Source: Palsa-1248 sp963737835 (lineage in GTDB: Bacteria; Gemmatimonadota; Gemmatimonadetes; Gemmatimonadales; Gemmatimonadaceae). Taken from it: a stretch of DNA of 64,000 nt. A model generated the notes under the pieces. The model had not been told where the DNA came from. It saw only the letters and a program-made list of their open reading frames with translations, and made no database searches. Positions within the stretch are counted from its first letter, which is position 1; every line of letters begins with the position of its first letter. The translations under genes and the position numbers were made by a program. Of this stretch, positions 16,484 to 25,794 are shown in pieces. The stretch spans positions 248,001-312,000 of the forward strand of contig CAVTUH010000003.1 of NCBI GenBank assembly GCA_963737835.1, given 5' to 3'.

Positions 16484-18913
16484 ATGAGGGACAACCTGCG
16501 ATATGCATGGCGGCGCGCCCGAGCGACGCCGATCGTCAGCGGCATAGCCGTCCTGACCGTGGCGCTCGGCATCGGAGCTGCGACGACGGTGTTCAGCGTC
16601 GCCAATGCAGTGGTCTTTCGCTCCCTGCCCTATCCGCAACCGGATCAGCTCGTGATGGTCTGGGATCGATGGACGGGCTGGCCGGCAACGTGGCTGTCGG
16701 ACGCCGAGTTTCTGGACTATCAGGAGAAGGCCCGATCGTTTGCTGCAGTGGCCGTCGGCTTCGATGATTGGCGGAACCTGACCGGCGGCGACAGGCCCGA
16801 TCGCGTGCATGTCGGCGTCGTCTCGCAGAGCACGTTTGATGTCCTTCGAGTCCCGCCGCTCGTGGGAAGGGTCTTCACGGCAGACGAAGACCATCGCGGC
16901 GGGCCGCGTGTGGCCGTGATGAGTGAGCGACTCTGGCGACGGCGATACAATGCCGATCCAGCGATCCTCGGACAGCACGTGATGCTCAATGACAGCAGCA
17001 CGACGATTGTCGGCATCATGCCGGCGAGCTTCCAGCTGCCCCTCGACTTCGCCGGCGATCCAATCGATCTCTGGATGCCGCTTGCCCTCGGCAACGTCGA
17101 TCGCACCGCCCGCGGCGGCCACTATCTCACCGCGATCGCCCGGCTACGCGCGGGTGTGACGCAGCAGGCCGCAGATCGCGAAGTCGTCGGCATGGCGAAG
17201 CAGATGACCATCGACTACCCGCGTGGCTACTCGCCGAACTTTGGTGCGTTCACGCGTACGATGACCAGTCAGGTGATCGGGCCCATACGGCCGACCGTGT
17301 TCGTGCTGACTGCGGCAGTGGGCCTCGTACTGCTCATCGCGTGCGCCAACGTCGCCAACATTCTCCTGGCGCGAGCGCACGCGCGCCAGCGCGAGATGGC
17401 CGTCCGAGCGTCGCTGGGCGCCAGCAGTCGAGATATCGCCACACAGCTGCTCACGGAGTCTGTCCTGCTCGCATCGATTAGCGGGTGCTTGGGCGTGTTG
17501 CTCGCCGTCGTCGGCACGCACCTCGTTGCGGCGTACGTCCCTCGGGATGTGCCCCGCATTTCCGCAGTCGGGCTCAGCCCGCTCGCGCTGGCGTTTGCGA
17601 CCATGGCCACGCTCACGACCGGCGTGCTCTGCGGGCTTGCTCCGGCGTCGCATGCCATCCGTCTCGATCTCGTCGAAGCGCTCAAAGATGCGGGGGCCGG
17701 AGGGTCACGGATCGACCGTCGCGGAGAGCGCGCGCGGCGTGTGCTGATTGCCACGGAAGTCGCCCTCTCGGTCATGCTACTCGTCGCTGCTGGCCTCCTC
17801 GTGCGGAGCTTCGCGCGCCTCATGGAGGTCGATCCGGGCTTCCGACCACGCGATGTTCTTGCCGCGCGCATCTCACTCCCCAAGGCGAAATACGCCACCA
17901 ACGACGCCGTCCGAGCATTCTACCGGCAGGCCATCGATCAGACACGCGCGCTGCCAGGCGTCGAGGATGCAGCCGCAGTTCGGGTGCTGCCGATGACCGC
18001 CGTCATGGGAGACTGGGGGTTTCGTGTAGAAGGTCAGCCCACACCGATGGGCCAGACAGCCGCGGGCGACTGGCAAACGATCTCGCCTTCGTATTTCCGA
18101 GTGATGGGCATCCCGCTGATCGCCGGCCGGGTCCTCACCGACGCCGACGACGATCGCGCACCACACGCGGTGGTCATCAATGAAGCACTGGCTCGCCGCG
18201 CGTGGCCGACTGGCTCACCGGTCGGACAGCGGATTCGAATGGGGGGCCTCGACACGTCGTGGTACACAGTCGTTGGCGTCGTCGCGAACGTCCACCACCG
18301 GGGACTGGACGCCGACCCTCGACCCGAGCTGTATCTCCCCCATGCGCAATGGACGAATGGTGGCGGCGCCATCCGCGACATGTATATCGTCTTGAGCGCG
18401 GGGCGCGATCCGAGTGCGCTCGTGGGCGCGGTTCGGCGAACGATCCGGGCACTCGATCCGGATCTGCCGTTGACGGACATCAAGACGATGGCCACGGTGC
18501 TGAGCGACTCGATGGCCTCTCGACGGGTCAGCGTGATCGTGCTCGTCACGATTGCAGCCGCTGCGGCGTCAATCGCGGCCGTCGGTCTCTATGGCGTGAT
18601 CAGTTTCGCCGTCGCCCAGCGCACGCGCGACATCGGCATCCGGCGCGCACTCGGTGCGACGCCACGCGCGATCATCACCGTCGTCGCACGCCAGGGCGCA
18701 CCAGCCATTGTGTCGGGCGTCGCGGTCGGCCTCGTTGGCGCCCTCGCCCTCACACGGCTCATGCGAGCACTGCTCTTCCAGGTACAACCCGCGGACCCTG
18801 TGACCTTCGTGTCCGTGGCTGCACTCGTCGCGATTGTCGCCGTGGTCGCCACCTACGTGCCGGCGCGGCGAGCAATACGCATTGACCCGCTCAGGGCCGT
18901 TCGATCGGATTGA
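16484..18913 (+). CDS. ADOP-type orphan ABC permease (MacB/FtsX-like)
   Basis: 809-aa protein with two MacB_PCD periplasmic domains and two FtsX domains, the duplicated layout of the acidobacterial duplicated orphan permeases. Helix 1 reads VLTVALGIGAATTVFSVANAV, the FtsX segments include LLIACANVANILLARAHARQREMAVR and ARPL-type RTRDIGIRRALGATP near the C-terminus, and the end is PARRAIRIDPLRAVRSD. It lacks the extra N-terminal domain (DEEL...HIE) present in many ADOPs, including the copy at 50.5 kb. No ABC ATPase gene is adjacent, which is why these are called orphan. The role is probably in export or envelope remodelling; substrate unknown. Confidence 0.88.
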   Translation: MRDNLRYAWRRARATPIVSGIAVLTVALGIGAATTVFSVANAVVFRSLPYPQPDQLVMVWDRWTGWPATWLSDAEFLDYQEKARSFAAVAVGFDDWRNLTGGDRPDRVHVGVVSQSTFDVLRVPPLVGRVFTADEDHRGGPRVAVMSERLWRRRYNADPAILGQHVMLNDSSTTIVGIMPASFQLPLDFAGDPIDLWMPLALGNVDRTARGGHYLTAIARLRAGVTQQAADREVVGMAKQMTIDYPRGYSPNFGAFTRTMTSQVIGPIRPTVFVLTAAVGLVLLIACANVANILLARAHARQREMAVRASLGASSRDIATQLLTESVLLASISGCLGVLLAVVGTHLVAAYVPRDVPRISAVGLSPLALAFATMATLTTGVLCGLAPASHAIRLDLVEALKDAGAGGSRIDRRGERARRVLIATEVALSVMLLVAAGLLVRSFARLMEVDPGFRPRDVLAARISLPKAKYATNDAVRAFYRQAIDQTRALPGVEDAAAVRVLPMTAVMGDWGFRVEGQPTPMGQTAAGDWQTISPSYFRVMGIPLIAGRVLTDADDDRAPHAVVINEALARRAWPTGSPVGQRIRMGGLDTSWYTVVGVVANVHHRGLDADPRPELYLPHAQWTNGGGAIRDMYIVLSAGRDPSALVGAVRRTIRALDPDLPLTDIKTMATVLSDSMASRRVSVIVLVTIAAAAASIAAVGLYGVISFAVAQRTRDIGIRRALGATPRAIITVVARQGAPAIVSGVAVGLVGALALTRLMRALLFQVQPADPVTFVSVAALVAIVAVVATYVPARRAIRIDPLRAVRSD

Positions 18914-18955
18914 ATCGCGCCTCGTGGGACGGTCCGTTGCGCAGTCGCACGCGGG

Positions 18956-19756
18956 CTACAAACGTCGACGGAGCCAACTCCAGACCGCGTTCTTCCAGCG
19001 GATCAGCGGAGGGTCCGGGAGGACGACGGGCACACCTGTCGTCGCGTTGGCCACCGCGATCACACCGACGTCGAGCTCGCCGTCGGTATTGAACCGGTCG
19101 CCGCTCGCATTGTGCGCGTCGACACGGGGACCCATTCCTGTGACGGCATACCGCTCGCTGAGCTGCCCCGCCGTCGCCAGGTCAGCCATCAGGGTGTCGC
19201 GCTCTCGGTCGACATCCGTCTCGATGTGATGCGTCGGCGTGAGCGTGCAATGGCTGATGCCCGCTCGGACGTCGTAGGTCGCGTCGCCGATCCAGACTGG
19301 ACGTCCCCGGTCGGTCACGCCGTCGGCGAGCCACAGCCGCACATGGTGCCGGCGACTGGCACTGCGGCCAACCTCTTTCTCGAAGGCCATGTCCTGGCGG
19401 CGACGAAAGAGATAGAGCGATGACACCGGCGCGGTCGAATCGGGACGGTGCAACAGGACGCTTTTGGCGATCGCCAGATCGGCCCTCCGACTCAAGGAAT
19501 CGGCCTGCGCCCAGCCAGCCTTGGCGAACGCCTCCCGGACTTCGGCCGCAGTCCCGACGAGCGCGATGTTGACGGGGTCGGCTGGGTTGCCGGACCGATC
19601 GTGGGTCCGCGTTGGCACGCTCGCAAGCGCCGGGTTGTGCTCGTAGTGACGGAACAACACGGGGGCGACGACGTGCGTGAGGAGCGCGACGCCGGCAATG
19701 GCGACGACAATGGCAATGAGCGTCGCGCGCGCAACGAGGGGAACTGCCCGGTTCAC
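18956..19756 (-). CDS. LssY C-terminal domain protein
   Basis: One N-terminal membrane helix (about residues 8-30) then an LssY_C domain: DPVNIALVGTAAEVREAFAKAGW, LYLFRRRQDMAFEKEVG, RHHVRLW, and VWIGDATYDVRAGISHCTL followed by PTHHIETDVDRERDTL. The domain occurs in membrane proteins linked to secretion in Legionella, but its biochemical function is not known. The start is GTG, sharing one base with the upstream stop (TAGTG), so the two genes are translationally coupled. Confidence 0.85.
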   Translation of the reverse strand: MNRAVPLVARATLIAIVVAIAGVALLTHVVAPVLFRHYEHNPALASVPTRTHDRSGNPADPVNIALVGTAAEVREAFAKAGWAQADSLSRRADLAIAKSVLLHRPDSTAPVSSLYLFRRRQDMAFEKEVGRSASRRHHVRLWLADGVTDRGRPVWIGDATYDVRAGISHCTLTPTHHIETDVDRERDTLMADLATAGQLSERYAVTGMGPRVDAHNASGDRFNTDGELDVGVIAVANATTGVPVVLPDPPLIRWKNAVWSWLRRRL

Positions 19757-20076
19757 TAGCCGGCCCGCATTGGCTCGGTCGCGTCGTAGTGCCGCACCGT
19801 TTCAGGTCGCGTAAGCAGATACCGGTCGTCGTCCGCGAAATATCGCGCCCGTTCGATATCCGGCCCCGCAAAACCCTTGATCGCTTCGAGATCGGTCCAC
19901 CAGCTCAGCGTAACAATCTCGGAGCGCTCGGCATCCAGGTCTCGGCAGGCGACGGATGCACCGAGGTTGCCGGGCGTCCGACGGTAGGCCGCGATGCCCG
20001 TCGCTATCACGTACTCGACGTAGGCCTGTCGAAGGGGACGCCGGATTTCTGCACGCCACTCACGAAGGATGACCAT
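19756..20076 (-). CDS. antibiotic biosynthesis monooxygenase (ABM)-like protein
   Basis: 106-aa single-domain protein of the dimeric alpha-beta barrel fold. It starts MVILREWRAEIRRP and contains YVEYVIATGIAAYRRTPGNLGASVA and SWWTDLEAIKGFAGPDIERARYF, the usual ABM pattern. Start chosen at 20076 because AGAGGA lies just upstream; the frame is open to 20163. These domains can be monooxygenases, haem-degrading enzymes or binding proteins, and no catalytic residue distinguishes them here. It is coupled to the LssY_C gene. Confidence 0.7.
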   Translation of the reverse strand: MVILREWRAEIRRPLRQAYVEYVIATGIAAYRRTPGNLGASVACRDLDAERSEIVTLSWWTDLEAIKGFAGPDIERARYFADDDRYLLTRPETVRHYDATEPMRAG

Positions 20077-20273
20077 GGGTTCCTCTGGCTCGATGGGAAT
20101 CGACTCGACATGCGCAGCTCGCGCACGTGAATGCCTATCCAGGCCGCCCAAGCTCTGTGTCACGCGCCGTTCGAATTCTGCGGTGCATGGCGTAAATTGT
20201 CAGCACGCCGACGATCTCGCCGAATCGGCACGTGTGACCCGTCCGTAACGGCGTGCAGGCGTAGTTGTCGGCC

Positions 20274-20302
20274 TGTCGGCGAGGCGGCCCCAGCAGTATA
20301 GT
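20274..20302 (+). promoter_or_regulatory. promoter candidate for the transglutaminase-like gene
   Basis: A good -10, TATAGT, at 20297-20302 with a weak -35 (TGTCGG) 17 bases upstream. The ATG follows at 20332 after a GGGGA ribosome binding site. Confidence 0.35.
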
Positions 20303-20331
20303 AGGACCCTCATTCCGATTGGGGATCTCTG

Positions 20332-22323
20332 ATGCGCGCGCTCAGATCGCTCAGGCCTGCTGCACCGTCGCTCCTCATGCTGGCCGTTGCTTTGGTCGCC
20401 ACGCCGGTCGCAGCGCAGTCGCCGGCCATCACGCCACAGGGTGACCCGTCGATTGCGACCGATACGATCTACAAGCTGGCCGTCGACAGCGCGGCCTACC
20501 CCGAACAGGGATCTGTGCTCCTCCTCGACGATGGAGTAGTCAAGATCGAAAAGGACGGGCGCGCACGGCGCACATTTCACCAGGTCGTGCAAGTCCTGCG
20601 TGACCGCGCCGCGCGCTCGTATCAGGAGCGGCAATTCACGTTCGAGCCCGAACGCCAGCATTTCACGCTCAACTGGGTTCACGTCCTGAAACCGACCGGT
20701 GAAGTGATCAGTTCCGCGCCGGCGCACACGCAGGAGTCTGACCTCCCCGCGTCGATGGTCAACCCCGTGTATGTGCATCAGAAGAGCGTCCGGATGTCGC
20801 TCAGCGGCGTCGCACCGGGCACACTCGTCGACATCAGTTGGTCGTACGACGAGACCAGCCCATACCGGCCCGGCGACTTCTACCAAACATGGCTGGTGAC
20901 TGCGGGCACAACCGTCTTCCGCTCACGCTTCATCGTCGATGCGCCCAAGGACATGGACCTGCGCATCGTCGAGCACCACCTGACATTTCCGCGACAACAA
21001 ACGACCGTCGGCGATCGCATGGTCTATACCTGGGCGACCCGCAATGTCGCATGGATCAAGCCGGAGATGTTCGCTCCGGCCGCGGACTCGAACGACATGG
21101 TCATGTCGGTATCGATCGCGACCCCGGGGTCGTGGTCGGATATCGGCCATTGGTACGCCAAGCTCGCGGCCGATCGCACTCGACCGGATGCCAGGCTGCG
21201 TGATACGGTCAAGGCGCTCGTCGGGCACGCGAAGAACCTGGGTGACTCGATCCGCGCGATTCATCGCTGGGTAGCGCAGGACATTCGCTACGTGGCCCTC
21301 GAGCTTGGCATCGGGGGATATCAGCCCCGCATGATCGACACGGTGATCGCAACGGGCTTCGGAGATTGCAAGGACAAGGCATCGCTCTTCGTTGCCGCGA
21401 TGGGGGCCATCGGGGTCGATGCGTATCCGGTCTTGCTGGAAGCCGGCGGTGGCACGGACCGGTCGCTGCCGACGATCGGTGCATTCAATCACGAGATCGC
21501 TGCCATCAAGCGCGGGAAGGCCTACGAGTTTGTCGATCTCACGTCAGAGCTGTCGCCGCTCGGCACTCTCCCCTATCCGGACGAGGATACGTTTGCCCTC
21601 ATCGTCCACCCCAATGGACGGACGGAAGAGGTGACGACTCCGCCCGATCCCGCCGGTGCGAACCGGTCCGAGGTGCGCGTGACCGGCACGCTGACGGCCA
21701 ATGGCGCGTTCAACGGACATGTCGAAGTGCGCGGGACCGGCACGGCTGGCATAGCGATGCGGGCGATGATGCAAAACGGCCTGGATACGGCACAACGCTC
21801 CGCGTTCCTCCGTTCCTTCGCGTCCGGCCTCTTCCCTGATGCCAAAGGCGACAGCCTCGTCACCTTCAACGGCAAGGATCTGCAGGCCGATCCCAGGATC
21901 TCGTTGGTCGTCCACAGCGGTCAAGCGACGCAGCGCTCAGGTGAAACGGATATCCTGACGACGCGGGACGTGTCGGCTCGCTGGACGCAGATCGCTGACG
22001 AGCTCGAAGCGCACGCCCCCCGCCGACTCCCGATCGACGCGGAGAGAGTCGCTGGCCTCACGTCCACCCTGGCGGAAACCCGCATCACGCTCCCCGAGGG
22101 ATGGCACGCGCGCCTGCCTCCGAACGTGTCGGCCACGAGCGTGTTCGGCAGCTACGACGCGACCTATCGCCAGGACGGGCGCGATCTTGTCATCACGCGC
22201 CGCATCAGCGGTACGAAGGGCATCCTGTCGAAGGACCACACGGCCGAGCTGATCGCGTGGTTCCGCGCGATGGCCAAGGATCGCGTGCCGTTCGTCGTGA
22301 TCGAGCACGGCACCTCGACCTAG
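20332..22323 (+). CDS. DUF3857 and transglutaminase-like domain protein, secreted
   Basis: Exported protein with an N-terminal signal peptide (SLLMLAVALVATPVAAQ). The DUF3857 domain covers about residues 70-230, and the transglutaminase-like core about 300-410. The papain-like triad is visible: Cys346 in GFGDCKDKASL, His387 in AFNHEIAAI and Asp402 in FVDLTSE. Such proteins are common in Bacteroidota and Gemmatimonadota and are presumed to act on peptides or protein cross-links outside the inner membrane; the substrate is unknown. The C-terminal 200 residues read as a beta-rich domain. It stands alone, divergent from the ABM/LssY_C pair. Confidence 0.85.
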   Translation: MRALRSLRPAAPSLLMLAVALVATPVAAQSPAITPQGDPSIATDTIYKLAVDSAAYPEQGSVLLLDDGVVKIEKDGRARRTFHQVVQVLRDRAARSYQERQFTFEPERQHFTLNWVHVLKPTGEVISSAPAHTQESDLPASMVNPVYVHQKSVRMSLSGVAPGTLVDISWSYDETSPYRPGDFYQTWLVTAGTTVFRSRFIVDAPKDMDLRIVEHHLTFPRQQTTVGDRMVYTWATRNVAWIKPEMFAPAADSNDMVMSVSIATPGSWSDIGHWYAKLAADRTRPDARLRDTVKALVGHAKNLGDSIRAIHRWVAQDIRYVALELGIGGYQPRMIDTVIATGFGDCKDKASLFVAAMGAIGVDAYPVLLEAGGGTDRSLPTIGAFNHEIAAIKRGKAYEFVDLTSELSPLGTLPYPDEDTFALIVHPNGRTEEVTTPPDPAGANRSEVRVTGTLTANGAFNGHVEVRGTGTAGIAMRAMMQNGLDTAQRSAFLRSFASGLFPDAKGDSLVTFNGKDLQADPRISLVVHSGQATQRSGETDILTTRDVSARWTQIADELEAHAPRRLPIDAERVAGLTSTLAETRITLPEGWHARLPPNVSATSVFGSYDATYRQDGRDLVITRRISGTKGILSKDHTAELIAWFRAMAKDRVPFVVIEHGTST

Positions 22324-22541
22324 CCCCCACCGTAGGTAAGCGGCGCGTTTCGCTTCATTCGCCGCGTCCATCCCTGGCATCGGCAACGGTCGATGTGAAG
22401 AGCTGACGCAGGGCCGCGTTCCAACGCGTACGCACGTCGTGTCGATCTACTCCATTGGCTCTGCCGGAGTGAGCACTGGCTCCGTTCCGGTGACGAGTGG
22501 CTCCCGTTGCCCTCGACACACCCGCAGGACATGATTGGCAT

Positions 22542-23657
22542 ATGATCGCCACCCCAATGCGGACGTCACGGGTCGTTGCGCTGTCCCTGCTCCTCGGGAT
22601 CTTCTTCACGGCGCAGGTGGTGTTCATGTCGGTCGCTGCTGGACGGCCAATCAGCTTCCAGCAAGACGTCCTGCAGGAGTTGCTGTTCTGGGCAGTGTGG
22701 GCGTTTCTCACGCCTGTCGTGCTCGCCGCCGTGCGTCGGTGGCCGCTCGATGCGAAGCCGCCCTACCGTCCGCTCAGCCTCCACGCGGCAGCAGCCGTGT
22801 TCCTCGCCTTGTTTCAGGTGATCATTGCCTTCAGCCTGCGACCTCTTTGGGGCTGGCTCTTCTACAGTCTCGACGTTCACGGCGTCCTCACCGCGCTGAG
22901 CTACAGCAGAACGCCGATGGTGTGGGGCCTGTTCCAGGGAGTCTTCTTTTACTGGGTGATTGCCGGAGTCTACACCGCGTTTCGCTTCCGCGGTCTGTAC
23001 GTGGCCGAGGCGCTGGGTCGTGCGGAGCTCGCCACGCGGAGCGCCGCGCTCGAGACCGAGCTGGCCAGGTCCAAGCTCGACGCGCTGCGCTCGCAGATCC
23101 GCCCCCATTTTCTCTTCAATACGCTCAATGCCATCTCGGTCCTGGCCGCGGAGGACACACACAAGACCCAGCGCATGCTGCTGCACCTCTCATCCCTGCT
23201 TCGCCGGAGCCTCGACGAAGAGGCGAACGAGGTCGCACTGGAGCAGGAGCTCGCGTTTCTCAACGACTACCTCGACATCCAACGTGTCCGATTCGACAAT
23301 CGACTGACGGTGCGGTCGGCTATCGACCCCTCCGTGCTCGCCGCACGAGTCCCCGTCTTCCTCCTCCAACCTCTGGTCGAGAACGCGATCGAGCACGGCG
23401 CCTCTGAGGATAGAACCACGCTCATTACGCTCGGCGCGCATCGCACGGGCGACATGCTGCACCTGACGGTCGACGACAACGGACCTGCGAGGGGCGATGA
23501 GGCGGTACGCGAGGGTGTCGGGCTGGGCAACACGCGGGCGCGGCTGCGGCATCTCTACGGACCTCGCGCGACGATCGAGCTTCGAGTCGCTCAGGAGACG
23601 GAGGGAGGCGGAGCACGAGTGAACATCGTGATCCCCTTCTCGCCGGTGTCCGGATGA
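22542..23657 (+). CDS. LytS/YehU-type sensor histidine kinase
   Basis: Membrane kinase of the His_kinase (PF06580) group. Four hydrophobic segments occupy about residues 5-140, followed by a short coiled linker and the kinase core. The phospho-acceptor is His189 in QIRPHFLFNTLN. The ATP-binding part has LQPLVENAIEHG and GVGLGNTRARL. The stimulus is unknown; there is no recognisable extracellular sensor domain. I chose ATG 22542; ATG 22557 is possible. Its stop overlaps the regulator start (ATGA), so the two form a two-component operon. Confidence 0.9.
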   Translation: MIATPMRTSRVVALSLLLGIFFTAQVVFMSVAAGRPISFQQDVLQELLFWAVWAFLTPVVLAAVRRWPLDAKPPYRPLSLHAAAAVFLALFQVIIAFSLRPLWGWLFYSLDVHGVLTALSYSRTPMVWGLFQGVFFYWVIAGVYTAFRFRGLYVAEALGRAELATRSAALETELARSKLDALRSQIRPHFLFNTLNAISVLAAEDTHKTQRMLLHLSSLLRRSLDEEANEVALEQELAFLNDYLDIQRVRFDNRLTVRSAIDPSVLAARVPVFLLQPLVENAIEHGASEDRTTLITLGAHRTGDMLHLTVDDNGPARGDEAVREGVGLGNTRARLRHLYGPRATIELRVAQETEGGGARVNIVIPFSPVSG

Positions 23658-24439
23658 ACGTGCTGATTGTCGACGACGAGCCTTTGGCGCGACGTGGGCT
23701 GCGGCGGCAGCTCGCGGACCTGCCGGGCATCATCTGCATCGGCGAGTGCGGGGGCCGGGAGGAAGCGATCACGGCGATCGTCGAGCGTCGACCCGACGTC
23801 GTGCTGCTCGACGTGCAACTGGCGCGCGCGACCGCGTTCGAGATCATCGAGGAGATCGGGGTGGATGCGATGCCGCTCGTCGTGTTCGTGACCGCATACG
23901 ATCGCCACGCGCTGAAAGCGTTCGAGGTCCACGCGCTGGACTACGTGCTCAAACCAATCGACCCCGATCGCTTGCGGGAGGCGTTCCAGCGAGCCGCGCA
24001 CCTCCTGTCGCTCGAGCGCGGAGCGTCGCTCGTGGAGCGTCTCGAGGGGTTGCTGGCGCAACGGCCGAACGAAGCGCTGTCGGAGCGGCCGGCGCCGTCC
24101 CCGGCGGACCGCTTGGTTGTCCGCGATGGCGACCGGTTGGCATTTGTCGACATCGGCACCATCGACTGGATTGAGAGCGCGGGAAACTACGTCCGGGTGC
24201 ACACCGGTCCTCGCACCTATCTCATGCGAACCACGATGGATCGAATGGTGAGGCGCCTCGAGGGGCGCGGCACATTCGTTCGGGTCCGGCGGTCGGCGTT
24301 GGTGAATGTGCGGGCCGTCTCGACACTCGAGCGCTACGCGAAGGGCATGTTCGTGCTGCACCTGCGGAGCGGAGCCAAGGTCATCTCGAGCCGCTATCAC
24401 CAAACCGGTCTTCGCGGCCTCCTCCGCCCCGAGGGTTGA
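23654..24439 (+). CDS. LytTR-family response regulator
   Basis: Response regulator partner of the adjacent kinase. The receiver domain (about 1-120) has the acidic pair DD at 7-8, phospho-acceptor Asp53 in VVLLDVQL and Lys100 in YVLKPID, so it looks functional. A linker precedes a LytTR DNA-binding domain (about 155-258): DRLAFVDIGTIDWIESAGNYVRVH, MDRMVRRLEGRGTFVRVRRSALVN (shown as landmarks) and the C-terminal RYHQTGLRGLL. Target genes are not evident. Confidence 0.92.
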   Translation: MNVLIVDDEPLARRGLRRQLADLPGIICIGECGGREEAITAIVERRPDVVLLDVQLARATAFEIIEEIGVDAMPLVVFVTAYDRHALKAFEVHALDYVLKPIDPDRLREAFQRAAHLLSLERGASLVERLEGLLAQRPNEALSERPAPSPADRLVVRDGDRLAFVDIGTIDWIESAGNYVRVHTGPRTYLMRTTMDRMVRRLEGRGTFVRVRRSALVNVRAVSTLERYAKGMFVLHLRSGAKVISSRYHQTGLRGLLRPEG

Positions 24440-24452
24440 CCGCGCAACTGCG

Positions 24453-24866
24453 TCAGCGACGGTCCTCGAGGACTGGCGGCGACGTCGTTTCGACAAACTC
24501 CAGGCGGTTCCCCCATGGATCGTCGCAGTAGAAGCGACGCCGGCCGGGCAGCGTGTCGTCGTCCGCCGTCCGAAAGCCCTGAGAGGCCAGCCTCGCCCGC
24601 AGCCCATTGAGGTCGGATGCGCTGAACGCGACATGGGCCTTGCGAGCCGCTCGGAAGTCGGGGTCCACGCCGATGTGGACCTGGTGGCTTCCACACGCGA
24701 ACCAGCAGCCGCCGCGCGCCTGCAAACTTGCCGGCTTCTCGAGCTCGGGGAGGCCGAGGACGTCACCGTAAAAGCGACGAGCCGCGGCCTCGCAGCTAGT
24801 GGGCGCGGCGATCTGCACGTGATCGATGGCGATACCGCTCGTGGCCAACGGGGCGTCGCGCTTCAT
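24453..24866 (-). CDS. VOC-superfamily (glyoxalase-like) protein
   Basis: Metalloenzyme-fold protein of the vicinal-oxygen-chelate superfamily. Landmarks are AIDHVQIAAPTSCEAAARRFYGDVLGLPEL at the start (paired beta-alpha units) and the C-terminal FYCDDPWGNRLEFVE. Candidate metal ligands are the His in IDHVQ, the His in HVAFSAS and the Glu in LEFVE. The start at ATG 24866 is a choice: the frame continues upstream through a GNAT-like segment without a stop. It could be a resistance or glyoxalase-like enzyme; substrate unknown. Confidence 0.78.
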   Translation of the reverse strand: MKRDAPLATSGIAIDHVQIAAPTSCEAAARRFYGDVLGLPELEKPASLQARGGCWFACGSHQVHIGVDPDFRAARKAHVAFSASDLNGLRARLASQGFRTADDDTLPGRRRFYCDDPWGNRLEFVETTSPPVLEDRR

Positions 24867-25061
24867 GTAGAACTTGTACTCGTCCTCGTGCGTGATGCGA
24901 AACCCGTGCTCCATGTAAAACTGCACCGCCGGGTTGATCTTGACGACGGACAGAGTGACCGCCTTCGACTGACTGACCGCTCGCGCCCAGAATCGCTCGA
25001 CGATGATCCGAGACCCTGCTTGCCCTGGCCCGGCATTATCGTAAGCTTCGATCTCAATTTT
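24867..25061 (-). pseudogene. 5'-truncated GNAT N-acetyltransferase, in frame with the VOC gene
   Basis: About 65 residues of a GNAT acetyltransferase C-terminus: GQAGSRIIVERFWARA (acetyl-CoA binding A motif) then VTLSVVKINPAVQFYMEHGF and the ending EDEYKFYMKRD. The N-terminal half is missing: the recognisable sequence stops where the divergent arginine decarboxylase gene starts. There is no stop codon between this and the VOC domain, so they could be translated together. I think it is a remnant left by a deletion or rearrangement. Confidence 0.6.
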
Positions 25062-25081
25062 CGATGCACGAGGACGAAACG

Positions 25082-25756
25082 GTGAGCCGCATGCGCGGAT
25101 ACAACCTCTCGGAGCAGCCCGGTGGTCAGCAGGCCCTGCCGCACCAGCATGGGCCGTCGCGGTACACCGAACTAGGCTGCCGCATCCCCAAAGACTACTT
25201 CTGGACCATCGGGTGGGGCGAGAGCGATGTCGGCATCGAGACCGGGTCGTACGACGCGGCACTGACGATGGCCGGAATCGAGAACTTCAACATCATGCTC
25301 TACACCTCGGTTCTGCCACCCGAGGCGACCGAGATCTCGCACTTGCCGGACATTCACCACGGGTCTGTCCTCGAAGGGATCATCGCGATCCAGCACACCG
25401 ACAAGCCCGGCACGCGAATCACTGCAGGCGTCCTCCTCACCAAGGTGTTCCGCAAGACCGATCAATCCTTCCTCGGCGGTTTCGCGTGTGAGTACGCCGG
25501 GAACGACGACGTCGCGCACGCGGAAGCGAATCTGCAGGAAGCCATGCGTCAACTGTTCGCGCGCCGGTATGCGGCTGACCTGTACCAGCTGGAGCTCGGG
25601 AAGATCGTCGCTCGCACGTTCGTGCCGTCCAAGGCCTTCGGCACGGTCCTCGTCGGGATCGGGTTCTCCAGCTATCTCGCGCCCGTCCTCAACCCGGGCG
25701 TCGCCATTGCACCCTCGCACAAGGACAAGTCGCACGTCAAGTACACCATGCGGTAG
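25082..25756 (+). CDS. pyruvoyl-dependent arginine decarboxylase
   Basis: Converts arginine to agmatine and CO2 using a pyruvoyl group made by self-cleavage. Conserved parts are RIPKDYFWTIGWGESDVG, YDAALTMAGIENFNI, the cleavage region LYTSVLPPEA, and HGSVLEGIIAIQ. By comparison with the Methanocaldococcus enzyme the chain should cut before the Ser in YTS (Thr75|Ser76 with this start); Thr-Ser rather than Ser-Ser matches the chlamydial type. GTG at 25082 has GAGGA seven bases upstream; the ATG at 25064 has none. The N-terminus is about 30 residues longer than in archaeal forms. No agmatinase or spermidine genes are adjacent. Confidence 0.85.
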   Translation: MSRMRGYNLSEQPGGQQALPHQHGPSRYTELGCRIPKDYFWTIGWGESDVGIETGSYDAALTMAGIENFNIMLYTSVLPPEATEISHLPDIHHGSVLEGIIAIQHTDKPGTRITAGVLLTKVFRKTDQSFLGGFACEYAGNDDVAHAEANLQEAMRQLFARRYAADLYQLELGKIVARTFVPSKAFGTVLVGIGFSSYLAPVLNPGVAIAPSHKDKSHVKYTMR

Positions 25757-25794
25757 GGCGATCCGAGCATGCCTCTGCCACCGTGCGGCTCACG

